This document shows, piece after piece, positions 34,002 through 41,633 of a stretch of DNA of 64,000 nt (its first letter is position 1; each line of letters starts with the position of its first letter). The position numbers were made by a program, and so were the translations under genes. This DNA is from Neisseriaceae bacterium (GTDB lineage: Bacteria > Pseudomonadota > Gammaproteobacteria > Burkholderiales > Neisseriaceae), in the NCBI GenBank assembly GCA_017991555.1, contig JAGOQM010000001.1, forward strand, positions 186,001 to 250,000, in the 5' to 3' direction. The notes under the pieces are model-generated. The model ran no database searches. It had not been told where the DNA came from and saw nothing but the letters and a program-made list of their open reading frames with translations.

Positions 34002-35945
34002 ATGAACATTATTGAGATCAAAGGCCTTAATAAGTATTTCGGTGAAGGCGACAACCGAGTACACATATTGAAAGACATTGATTTAAGCATCCAAAAGGGT
34101 GATTTTGTGGCCATTATCGGCCAATCGGGTTCGGGTAAGTCTACGTTGATGAACACGCTAGGCTGCTTGGACACGCCGACTTCCGGTTCTTATAAGATTG
34201 ATGGTCAAGAAACGCTGAATCGAGACGCCAATGAGCTGGCGGCCTTACGAAGCAAAAAGTTTGGTTTTATTTTTCAGCGCTATAACTTATTGAACAGCCT
34301 CACCGCGTTAGACAATGTGGCGCTGCCAGCGGTTTATTCGGGCGCACCGTTGGCCGAACGCACCGAGCGGGCCAAGCGCTTGCTGACCGATTTAGGCTTG
34401 GGCGATAAGCTCAGCAATAAGCCCAATGAACTGTCTGGCGGGCAACAGCAGCGAGTCAGCATCGCTAGGGCTTTGATGAACGGTGGCGAGGTGATTCTCG
34501 CCGATGAGCCCACGGGGGCTTTGGATTCGCACAGTGGCGACATGGTGCTGGACATTTTGACCGACCTGCATCAGCAAGGGCACACCATTATCTTGGTGAC
34601 GCACGATCCGCGCATTGCCAATTACGCCAACCGGGTGATTGAAATTAAGGATGGGGTGATTATTGCCGACGAGCGTAAAAAGAACGAGCAGTACACCAAT
34701 ACCAAGCACAGCACCGTTGGTACCCGTAACAGCCTATTGTTTTATAAGGACCAGTTTGTAGAGTCCTTTAAAATGTCGATTCAGGCCATTGTGGCCCATA
34801 AGCTGCGTTCGCTGTTGACGATGCTGGGCATCATCATCGGGATTGCCTCGGTGGTGTCTGTGGTCGCGCTGGGCCGGGGTTCACAGGAACAAATCATGCA
34901 GAATATTAATGCTTTGGGCACCAACACCATTAATATTTATCCTGGCCGTGGCTTTGGCGACCGGCATTCCGGTCGGGTCAAAACCTTGACCGTGGCGGAC
35001 TCGAACATATTGGGGCAGCAAAGCTATTTAGACAGCTCAACCCCCACCACCTCGGCCAATGGCACCGTGGTGTATCAAAACGTGTCGGCGACGGCCCAGT
35101 TAACGGGCGTGGGCGCTCAGTATTTTGACGTGCGCGGCTTGCAGATCGAGCGCGGCCGTATGCTGAATGCGGACGACATGCGGCAAAACGCGTCGGTGGT
35201 GGTGATTGACGCGCCGACTCAGGAAAAGCTGTTCCCAGATGGCGAAAACCCCTTAGGGAAGGTCATTATTTTTGACAAGAAACCGCTCGAAGTCGTGGGC
35301 GTGGCGGCGAAGCAGGATGCTTTCTCGGGCGGCAGCAGTAATTTAAGCCTATTGGCGCCGTATTCAACGGTGATGAACAAAATCACTGGCCAGAAAAACA
35401 TCAGCGGCATCATTGTGAAGGTGAATGACAAGGTCAGCTCGCAGGTGGCCGAGAAAAACCTGACGCAACTGTTGACGGTGATGCATGGTGGGCAAGAAGA
35501 CTTCTTTACCATGAATACCGACAGTATTAAGCAAACCATTGAAAGCACGTCGCAAACCATGACGCTGCTCATTTCCAGCATTGCGTTGATTTCGTTGGTG
35601 GTGGGGGGCATTGGGGTGATGAACATCATGCTGGTGTCGGTGACCGAGCGAACGAAAGAGATTGGGGTGCGGATGGCCATTGGCGCCCGCCAATACAATA
35701 TATTGCAGCAGTTTTTAATCGAAGCCATTTTAATCTGTTTGATCGGTGGTGCCGTAGGGGTGATGCTGTCTTACGCGATTGCCTGGTCGTTTAATACGTT
35801 CTCAACCAATTTCCCAATGTCGTTCTCTGGCTGGTCGATTGTGTTGGCGTTGTTTTGTTCGACCTTAATTGGGGTGGCGTTTGGCTTTATGCCCGCCCGT
35901 AATGCGTCTAAATTAAACCCCATCGACGCGCTGTCGCGTGATTAA
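34002..35945 (+). CDS. macB: MacB ABC transporter (ATPase plus permease)
   Basis: A 647-residue type VII ABC transporter. The N-terminal ATPase (about 1-230) has Walker A GQSGSGKST (about 42), signature LSGGQQQR (about 145) and Walker B VILADEPT. Then one membrane helix (about 270-290), the periplasmic domain (about 295-515) and three C-terminal helices of the FtsX type. MacAB transmits ATP-driven motions that expel macrolides, toxins or precursors through the outer-membrane channel. Confidence 0.95.
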   Translation: MNIIEIKGLNKYFGEGDNRVHILKDIDLSIQKGDFVAIIGQSGSGKSTLMNTLGCLDTPTSGSYKIDGQETLNRDANELAALRSKKFGFIFQRYNLLNSLTALDNVALPAVYSGAPLAERTERAKRLLTDLGLGDKLSNKPNELSGGQQQRVSIARALMNGGEVILADEPTGALDSHSGDMVLDILTDLHQQGHTIILVTHDPRIANYANRVIEIKDGVIIADERKKNEQYTNTKHSTVGTRNSLLFYKDQFVESFKMSIQAIVAHKLRSLLTMLGIIIGIASVVSVVALGRGSQEQIMQNINALGTNTINIYPGRGFGDRHSGRVKTLTVADSNILGQQSYLDSSTPTTSANGTVVYQNVSATAQLTGVGAQYFDVRGLQIERGRMLNADDMRQNASVVVIDAPTQEKLFPDGENPLGKVIIFDKKPLEVVGVAAKQDAFSGGSSNLSLLAPYSTVMNKITGQKNISGIIVKVNDKVSSQVAEKNLTQLLTVMHGGQEDFFTMNTDSIKQTIESTSQTMTLLISSIALISLVVGGIGVMNIMLVSVTERTKEIGVRMAIGARQYNILQQFLIEAILICLIGGAVGVMLSYAIAWSFNTFSTNFPMSFSGWSIVLALFCSTLIGVAFGFMPARNASKLNPIDALSRD

Positions 35946-35966
35946 CCTTCTGAAAGTTTACTGGTG

Positions 35967-37370
35967 ATGAAGCCTATGTTACAAAAACCTCGTTTGACTC
36001 TGTTGAGTGCCTCTGTGGTGGCTTTAATGCTGCTGGGCGGCTGTGCCAACATTCAGCCTCAAAGCAATACCGTACTGACCCAGGCTTTGCATTATGAACA
36101 GCTGGATTTAGGCCAGTACACGCCGAATGAACAATGGTGGCGGGTGTATCAAGATCCGCAGCTAGACGCCCTGGTGCAAGCCGCGTTAGACAACAATATT
36201 GATTTGGCAAAGAGCACCATTAACGTCAACAAGGCCTTGTATCAGGCTCGTTTAGTCGGCGCGGCGCTGGTGCCAGAGTATTCGGCCGGCGCCAATGCGT
36301 CTGTGCGCGACAACTTGAAAACCGGAGACGCATCGACGCGCACCTTTGGTGGCAGCGTGGGCATCAGCTACGAGGTGGACCTATGGCGGCGCCTGAGCGA
36401 CAGCGCCAATGCCCAACAGTGGGCCTATCAGGCCACGGTGGCGGATCAGGAAGCCACTCAGCTGGCGCTGGTCAATAACGTGGTCGATGCCTATTATCAC
36501 CTCCATTATCTTCATGCCGCGATTCAGCTCAATGAAGACAACTTACAGCAGCATCTAAAGATACAGCAGCTGAACAAGACCAAGTACGAGGCGGGTAAAA
36601 TCGACAAGATCGCCTACGTGCAGTCTGGCCAAACGGTGTTGTCGACGCAAAATAGCCTGTTGGACTTAAGTAACCAACGTAAAGTAGCCGAGCAAGGCCT
36701 ACGCGACCTGTTAAATTTAGGGCCGAGTGCGGCATTGCCGATCCAGTACCGCGACTTCGCCAACGTGGTGATCCCTAAGGTCGATCTGGAGGTGCCGCTA
36801 CAGGTGTTGGCCAATCGTCCCGACTTGCGGGCCGCCGTGTTTCGTCTGGAGCAGGCCAGCAGCCAGCTCAGCGCCACCGAGAAAAGCTGGTATCCCAGCA
36901 TTTCCTTAAGCGGGGCAATTAACGCCTCTGCCGATCAGTTTCGGTCGGCGTTTAACGTTCCGGTTGGCACCTTGGGCGTCAGCCTTAACCTGCCGTTTTT
37001 AAATTGGCATAAAATCCGCTGGAACATCAAAATTTCTGAGGCCGATCGCGAGCAGGCGCAGCTAGACTTTAGCCAAAGTCTGGTGACGGCGTTAAATGAA
37101 GTAGACGTGGCTTATAGCGCCTATCAGAACGCCCAGCAAATCAGCAGCAACACCTTGGCCAAGTGGCGTTTGGATCAGGAAAGCACTCGGTATTATAAAA
37201 TTCGCTACGAGTTGGGTAAAAATGAATTTAAAGATTGGCTCGGTGCCATCAATACTGAAAATGGTTCGGCGCTGTCGGTGCTGAATAATCGCTATCAGTT
37301 AATTAAGCAGGCCAATACCATTTACAAAGCCATGGCTGGGCGTTATGTGTCGCCAGGCATAGGTGAATAA
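35967..37370 (+). CDS. NodT-family outer-membrane efflux lipoprotein
   Basis: A 467-residue TolC-superfamily channel with a lipoprotein signal peptide; LLGGC places the lipidated Cys near residue 26. Two OEP repeats follow (about 60-255 and 275-460), including RVYQDPQLDALVQAALDNN and WRLDQESTRYYKIRYELG. It completes the MacAB pump. Starts GTG 35964, ATG 35967 and ATG 35976 are all in frame; 35967 is chosen. It has its own OMF gene rather than using a distant tolC. Confidence 0.9.
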   Translation: MKPMLQKPRLTLLSASVVALMLLGGCANIQPQSNTVLTQALHYEQLDLGQYTPNEQWWRVYQDPQLDALVQAALDNNIDLAKSTINVNKALYQARLVGAALVPEYSAGANASVRDNLKTGDASTRTFGGSVGISYEVDLWRRLSDSANAQQWAYQATVADQEATQLALVNNVVDAYYHLHYLHAAIQLNEDNLQQHLKIQQLNKTKYEAGKIDKIAYVQSGQTVLSTQNSLLDLSNQRKVAEQGLRDLLNLGPSAALPIQYRDFANVVIPKVDLEVPLQVLANRPDLRAAVFRLEQASSQLSATEKSWYPSISLSGAINASADQFRSAFNVPVGTLGVSLNLPFLNWHKIRWNIKISEADREQAQLDFSQSLVTALNEVDVAYSAYQNAQQISSNTLAKWRLDQESTRYYKIRYELGKNEFKDWLGAINTENGSALSVLNNRYQLIKQANTIYKAMAGRYVSPGIGE

Positions 37371-37373
37371 GGG

Positions 37374-37703
37374 ATGAGCGCGACCAAAAAATATCGCCAC
37401 GTGAAGAATCGACGCTTGATGGTGGATGAGCAAGCGTTTGTGTACAGCATCATTGCTTATGAGCAAGTGGTGAAGGTGCGTTTTTATCATGAACGCAAAA
37501 CCCCTTTTTTGGAAATCGCCTTTGATTATCCCGCTTTGTGGTCAGTAGACATTTATCGGCCTAAGATTTTGGTCGAGTTGTTGCGTATTCATGGGGTGGG
37601 TGAGCGGGCCATTGGTGCCGGTTTAACCGTGGTGACGCCGGCAGAGTCGGCCGTGTGGGTACCTCGCTTGGCTTTAATTGAGCCACCCCAGAGCTTAGGT
37701 TAA
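37374..37703 (+). CDS. Unknown 109-residue protein following the MacAB pump
   Basis: Starts 3 bp after the OMF stop, so it is co-transcribed and probably co-translated with macAB. It is a soluble-looking protein, basic at the N-terminus (KKYRHVKNRRLM), with a central beta-rich stretch (EQVVKVRFYHERKTPFLEIA, about 30-49) and a hydrophobic C-terminus ending PPQSLG. There is no signal peptide or membrane helix. I do not recognise a family. Its position suggests an accessory or regulatory part of the pump; a terminator follows. Confidence 0.7.
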   Translation: MSATKKYRHVKNRRLMVDEQAFVYSIIAYEQVVKVRFYHERKTPFLEIAFDYPALWSVDIYRPKILVELLRIHGVGERAIGAGLTVVTPAESAVWVPRLALIEPPQSLG

Positions 37704-37720
37704 ACCCGATACAAGACTAG

Positions 37721-37742
37721 CCGCCCAATGGGCGGTTTTTTT
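37721..37742 (+). terminator. Terminator of the macAB operon
   Basis: CCGCCC (37721-37726), loop AAT, GGGCGG (37730-37735) and T7. Confidence 0.85.
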
Positions 37743-37867
37743 ATGGGGGGCGGTTGGCCCTGTTTTAGGCTGGATGGGATTGGTTTTTCAGGCGCTCTAA
37801 GCCATCTGGCGTATTTCATTCAAGACATTAAATAGATAAAATTAATTCATTAATAATAAACCATAAA

Positions 37868-37882
37868 CAATGATCATCATTG
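37868..37882 (+). promoter_or_regulatory. Fur box upstream of the metal-chelate uptake operon
   Basis: CAATGAT-C-ATCATTG is a perfect 7-1-7 palindrome; the surrounding 19-bp window matches the Fur consensus at about 13 positions. It lies 112 bp before the binding-protein gene within AT-rich promoter-like DNA. Iron-dependent repression of the operon is expected. Confidence 0.72.
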
Positions 37883-37888
37883 AGAAGT

Positions 37889-37937
37889 CATCGGCTTGGC
37901 TGCTCGCTTAACGAGCAGCAGAAGCGATGGCTTTTTT
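37889..37937 (+). terminator. Intrinsic terminator-like hairpin in the uptake operon leader
   Basis: An 18-bp stem with three mismatches (arms 37889-37906 and 37912-37929, loop CTTAA; core GCTGCTCG/CGAGCAGC perfect) is followed by GC and T6 at 37932-37937. It stands 6 bp after the Fur box and about 55 bp before the ATG, so it could attenuate operon transcription or end a very short RNA. Confidence 0.6.
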
Positions 37938-37993
37938 AATGGCCTCGATCCTTTGGTCATTGTTTATGTGGTTTTTACTTGAGTGGAATCATC

Positions 37994-39010
37994 ATGCCCC
38001 GTCGACTTTTTTTACGTACTGTTGCCATCGCTGCACTGGCTCTTTTGCTGCCAATGAGTGCTGTGGCAGCCAGCAAGCCATTACTGTACGTTTATGGCGC
38101 CGTGCCGAGTCCGAAAGCCATCAAGCGGGTGATTAGTGCCGGTGGCCCGTCGGATGTTCTATTGTTGAGCCTGGCGCCAGAGAAAATGCTGGGTTTGGCC
38201 TCGGCCAACACCGACCCCAAGCGCCGTGCTTATTTTTCACCGGCCGTGGCGAAGCTGCCGACGTTGGGCCGCCTGTCTGGGCGTGGCAGCACCTTGCCAC
38301 TGGAAAAGCTCATTGCTTTAAAGCCCGATGTGATTATCGACGTGGGCAACGTCACCGCGGCTTATCGTTCGCAAGCGCAGCGTTTGGCCCAGCAAACACA
38401 GATTCCCTACGTTTTGGTGGATGGCCGCTTGGCCGACGCGCCGCAGCAGCTGCGAGAATTAGGCAAACTGTTGGGTGTTGCCGATCGGGGCAATGCCTTA
38501 GCCGCTATGGCTGAGACAATTTTAAAACAGGCCCGTCAAAATGCCGCGGCACAGGCCGGTAAGCCTGCCTTAAAAGTGTATTTTGGGCGTGGCGTGGATG
38601 GTTTAGAAACGGGCTTGGCGGGCTCGATTCACACCGAGGCGCTGGAATATGTTGGTGCCACCAATGTGGCGCAGGCGGGTGGCAAAAAAATCCTCACGCG
38701 GGTCTCGATGGAACAGCTGCTGCTGTGGCAGCCGGATGTGGTGTTGACGCAAGACCCAAAATTTTATCAAAGCCTGCACCAGAACAAGGCCTGGCAAGGG
38801 GTTAAAGCGGTCAAGAATAAGCGGGTTTACCTAGTGCCGTCGTTGCCTTATGGCTGGTTAGATGGGCCGCCGAGCATCAATCGCCTGCTGGGCTTGATTT
38901 GGCTGCAAAAAACAGTGTATCCCGGTGCGTCAAGCCGCGACGCGGCGGCGCAGATTAAACGCTATTTCAAACTATTTTATGGCCATGACTTAGCCACGGG
39001 GCAGTTCTAA
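37994..39010 (+). CDS. Periplasmic metal-chelate-binding protein (FecB/BtuF type)
   Basis: A 338-residue class III solute-binding protein. The signal peptide carries RRLFLR at residues 3-8, close to the twin-arginine motif, and ends near AVAAS. The two lobes contain ASANTDPKRRAYFS, LSGRGSTLPLEKLIALKPDVIID and LLWQPDVVLTQD. The ATG at 37994 behind GAGTGGA is preferred to a TTG 15 bp upstream. It likely captures an iron-siderophore or similar complex for the downstream FecCD/FecE transporter; the ligand is unknown. Confidence 0.87.
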   Translation: MPRRLFLRTVAIAALALLLPMSAVAASKPLLYVYGAVPSPKAIKRVISAGGPSDVLLLSLAPEKMLGLASANTDPKRRAYFSPAVAKLPTLGRLSGRGSTLPLEKLIALKPDVIIDVGNVTAAYRSQAQRLAQQTQIPYVLVDGRLADAPQQLRELGKLLGVADRGNALAAMAETILKQARQNAAAQAGKPALKVYFGRGVDGLETGLAGSIHTEALEYVGATNVAQAGGKKILTRVSMEQLLLWQPDVVLTQDPKFYQSLHQNKAWQGVKAVKNKRVYLVPSLPYGWLDGPPSINRLLGLIWLQKTVYPGASSRDAAAQIKRYFKLFYGHDLATGQF

Positions 39011-39012
39011 CC

Positions 39013-40032
39013 ATGGCGCAGCACCGAGACAGCGTACTCAGGTTGGCTTTGCCGCCGTTGGCCCTGCTGGCGGCCGTGTTGGTCGCCTTTGGCTCAGGCC
39101 AGTTTTCGATCAGTGTGGCTGAGCTGTGGGGCTATGGTATAGCAGCATGGCAGGATACGGCGGCCACCGAAGCCCATGCCACGCTGGACACCGTGATCAT
39201 GCAGGTTCGGCTGCCCCGTATTTTGGCCGCGGTGGCGGTGGGGGCGGCTTTGGCGGTGGCGGGCGCGGCTTATCAAGGCATGTTTCGCAATCCTTTGGTG
39301 TCGCCCGATATTTTAGGCGTCTCTGCTGGGGCAGGATTGGGGGCCGTATTGGGTATTTTCTTGGGTTTGCCCATCACGGCGGTGCAGCTACTGGCCTTTG
39401 GCGGCGGCCTTAGCGCCGTGGCGATGGTGTACGCCGTGTCCCGACTGTCTCGGCAGCATGGGGCCACCTTGGCGATGGCGCTGTCAGGCATCGCGATTGG
39501 GGCTTTACTGGGCGCCGGCATTTCGCTGCTGAAAATTCTGGCCGACCCTTATACGGAGCTACCATCCATTACTTTTTGGCTGCTAGGCGGCCTGAGCGCG
39601 GTCACCCTTGGCGACGTGATGGCCACGGTGCCGGTGATGCTGCTGGGTTTGGTACCGCTCATCTTATTGCGCTGGCGCATGAATCTGTTGAGCCTGAGCG
39701 ATGAAGAGGCCACGGCGCTGGGCGTGAACGTACGGCACACGCGGTTGTGGTTTATTTTAGCGGCCACCTTGATGACGGCGGCGGCGGTGTCCATTACCGG
39801 CATCATTGGCTGGATTGGCTTGGTGATTCCACACATTGCACGGCTGTGGGTGGGGCCAAACTTTACTCGTTTGTTGCCGACGGCGCTGTTTATGGGCGCT
39901 GCTTTTTTGGTGCTGACCGATACGCTGGCGCGAACCGTAGCGTCCATCGAGCTGCCGTTGGGCATTTTAACCGCCTTTATTGGGGCGCCCTTCTTTTTGG
40001 GTTTGTTAATCAAGGGTGGGCGTCATGGCTGA
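39013..40032 (+). CDS. FecCD-family ABC permease
   Basis: A 339-residue inner-membrane permease of the BtuC/FecCD family with about ten helices. Conserved sites include RLPRILAAVAVGAALAVAGAAYQ (split, about 56-78), NPLVSPDILGVSAGAGLG (about 89) and the C-terminal GWIGLVIPHIARL (about 267), where the ATPase docks. It likely forms a homodimer. Start is 2 bp after the binding-protein stop and its end overlaps the ATPase gene by 8 bp. Confidence 0.92.
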   Translation: MAQHRDSVLRLALPPLALLAAVLVAFGSGQFSISVAELWGYGIAAWQDTAATEAHATLDTVIMQVRLPRILAAVAVGAALAVAGAAYQGMFRNPLVSPDILGVSAGAGLGAVLGIFLGLPITAVQLLAFGGGLSAVAMVYAVSRLSRQHGATLAMALSGIAIGALLGAGISLLKILADPYTELPSITFWLLGGLSAVTLGDVMATVPVMLLGLVPLILLRWRMNLLSLSDEEATALGVNVRHTRLWFILAATLMTAAAVSITGIIGWIGLVIPHIARLWVGPNFTRLLPTALFMGAAFLVLTDTLARTVASIELPLGILTAFIGAPFFLGLLIKGGRHG

Positions 40033-40807
40033 ATTGGCGTTGAAGCAGCTGTCGACGGGCTACGGTACTCGAGTCGTGGGGCAAAACTTAAGCTTTGAGG
40101 TAAAGGCGGGTGAGGTGACCTGCTTGCTGGGTGCCAACGGCTGCGGCAAGACCACCTTGTTAAAGACCTTGCTGGGTCTGTTGCCGCCTTTGGCCGGAAC
40201 GATTGAGATACAGCAGCAGCCCTTAGCAGCCCTTGCCGCCAAACAGCTGGCGCAAAAAGTGGGCTATGTGCCACAAGCCCATCAAGACTTGTTTCCTTAT
40301 TTGGTGTTGGACATGGTGCAGATGGGGCGGACGGCTCATCTGTCTTGGTTCAGTACCCCAGGACCAAAGGATCAGGCCATTGCCCATGCTTGTCTGGCGC
40401 AAATGGGCATTAGCCACCTAAGCGCACGGCGGTATACCGAACTCAGCGGCGGCGAACGCCAGCTGGTGTTGATTGCCCGAGCCTTGGCGCAACAGCCGCG
40501 CCTGTTGATTATGGATGAGCCCACGGCCAGCTTGGACTTTGGCAATCAAATTCGTGTCTTGGCGACGATTGAACAGCTTAAGGCGCAAGGCCTGGCCATT
40601 TTGTTGACCACCCATCAGCCAGAGCATGCACATCGGGTGGCCGATCGGGTGGTACTGCTGCATCAAGGCCAGATATTGGCCAACGGCAAGCCCGCCGAAG
40701 TCTTAATCGCCGCTCATTTAGCCACCCTGTACAACTTAGAGGAAGCGCAGCTGCATCAGCATCTGGCTTTTTTAACCCCGACCTTATCGATGGAACCTAC
40801 CGCATGA
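40025..40807 (+). CDS. FecE/BtuD-type ABC ATPase
   Basis: A 260-residue ATPase for iron-complex or cobalamin import: Walker A GANGCGKTT (about 36), signature LSGGERQLV (about 141), Walker B LLIMDEPTA (about 160) and switch His in TTHQPEHAH. The ATG at 40025 with AAGGGTGGG upstream is preferred to GTG 40016. Its stop overlaps the methyltransferase start in an ATGA, so the methyltransferase is translationally coupled to the transporter. Confidence 0.92.
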   Translation: MAELALKQLSTGYGTRVVGQNLSFEVKAGEVTCLLGANGCGKTTLLKTLLGLLPPLAGTIEIQQQPLAALAAKQLAQKVGYVPQAHQDLFPYLVLDMVQMGRTAHLSWFSTPGPKDQAIAHACLAQMGISHLSARRYTELSGGERQLVLIARALAQQPRLLIMDEPTASLDFGNQIRVLATIEQLKAQGLAILLTTHQPEHAHRVADRVVLLHQGQILANGKPAEVLIAAHLATLYNLEEAQLHQHLAFLTPTLSMEPTA

Positions 40808-41625
40808 TCGACAACATTGACTTTGGCGAACTGTATCGCCAACACGTGGCCTTGGCCCAACGTCAGCCCAAGCCTCCCAGCGCCTGGGACGAGCGCGCCG
40901 CGGCGATGGCCGACAGCTGTGCCGACCCCGACAACCCTTACGTTCAGGCCTTTATTGCCAAAATGGACTTGAGCGACGCCCACAGCCTGTTAGACGTTGG
41001 CTGCGGCCCGGCCACCATTTCTTTGCCCTTAGCCAAGCAGTTTGAGGCCGTCTATGGCCTAGATTACAGCCCCGGTATGTTGGCCGTTGCCGCTGATAGG
41101 GCACAAAAAATGGGGGTGACAAACTTTCACCCCATTCAAAAATCGTGGGAAGACGATTGGGCCGACGTGCCCGAGTGCGACATTGTGGTGGCCTCTCGTT
41201 CGACCATGTGTTTGGACATGGCCGCGGCCATCAACCAGCTCAATCAAAAAGCCAAAAAGCGGGTGTACACCACCCATACCGTGGACCAGCATTTTTTAGA
41301 CCCCCACATTGTGGCCTGCATTGGCCGTGATGCGGTGGGGTTTCCTAACTACATCTACACCGTGAACCTACTGGCACAAATGGGTTATCTGCCCAAGGTG
41401 GACTACATTCAAACCCCGTTTAGCCCACAGAAGGCCAGTGAGTTAGCCGATTTTATCCGTTCAGTGTCTTGGTCAGTGGGGCCGTTGACGGCGGCTGAAG
41501 AGCAGAAGCTGACGGATTATTTTTACCACGATTACCCCAACATTGCTTTGACCAATACGCGTACCTGGGCCTTTGTGTCTTGGGACGTGCGCCCTGGTCA
41601 GGCGTTGTTGCCCAACCCTCAATAA
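40804..41625 (+). CDS. SAM-dependent methyltransferase in a metal uptake operon
   Basis: A 273-residue class I methyltransferase. The SAM motif I is LLDVGCGPATIS (about 60-71), motif II GLDYSPGM (about 83), and further conserved strands lie at VVASRSTMCLD (about 129). An N-terminal helical lid (about 1-55) and a long C-terminal extension flank the fold. It is coupled by ATGA to the ABC ATPase and lies 8 bp before the TonB receptor gene. Co-occurrence suggests it modifies, releases or builds the transported chelate, but the substrate is not known. Confidence 0.85.
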   Translation: MIDNIDFGELYRQHVALAQRQPKPPSAWDERAAAMADSCADPDNPYVQAFIAKMDLSDAHSLLDVGCGPATISLPLAKQFEAVYGLDYSPGMLAVAADRAQKMGVTNFHPIQKSWEDDWADVPECDIVVASRSTMCLDMAAAINQLNQKAKKRVYTTHTVDQHFLDPHIVACIGRDAVGFPNYIYTVNLLAQMGYLPKVDYIQTPFSPQKASELADFIRSVSWSVGPLTAAEEQKLTDYFYHDYPNIALTNTRTWAFVSWDVRPGQALLPNPQ

Positions 41626-41633
41626 TCATAAAA

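Noticed and set aside
37927..38136. Short ORF starting inside the terminator-like hairpin
   Set aside because: It overlaps the start of the binding-protein gene in another frame, has no ribosome-binding site and begins in a T-run.
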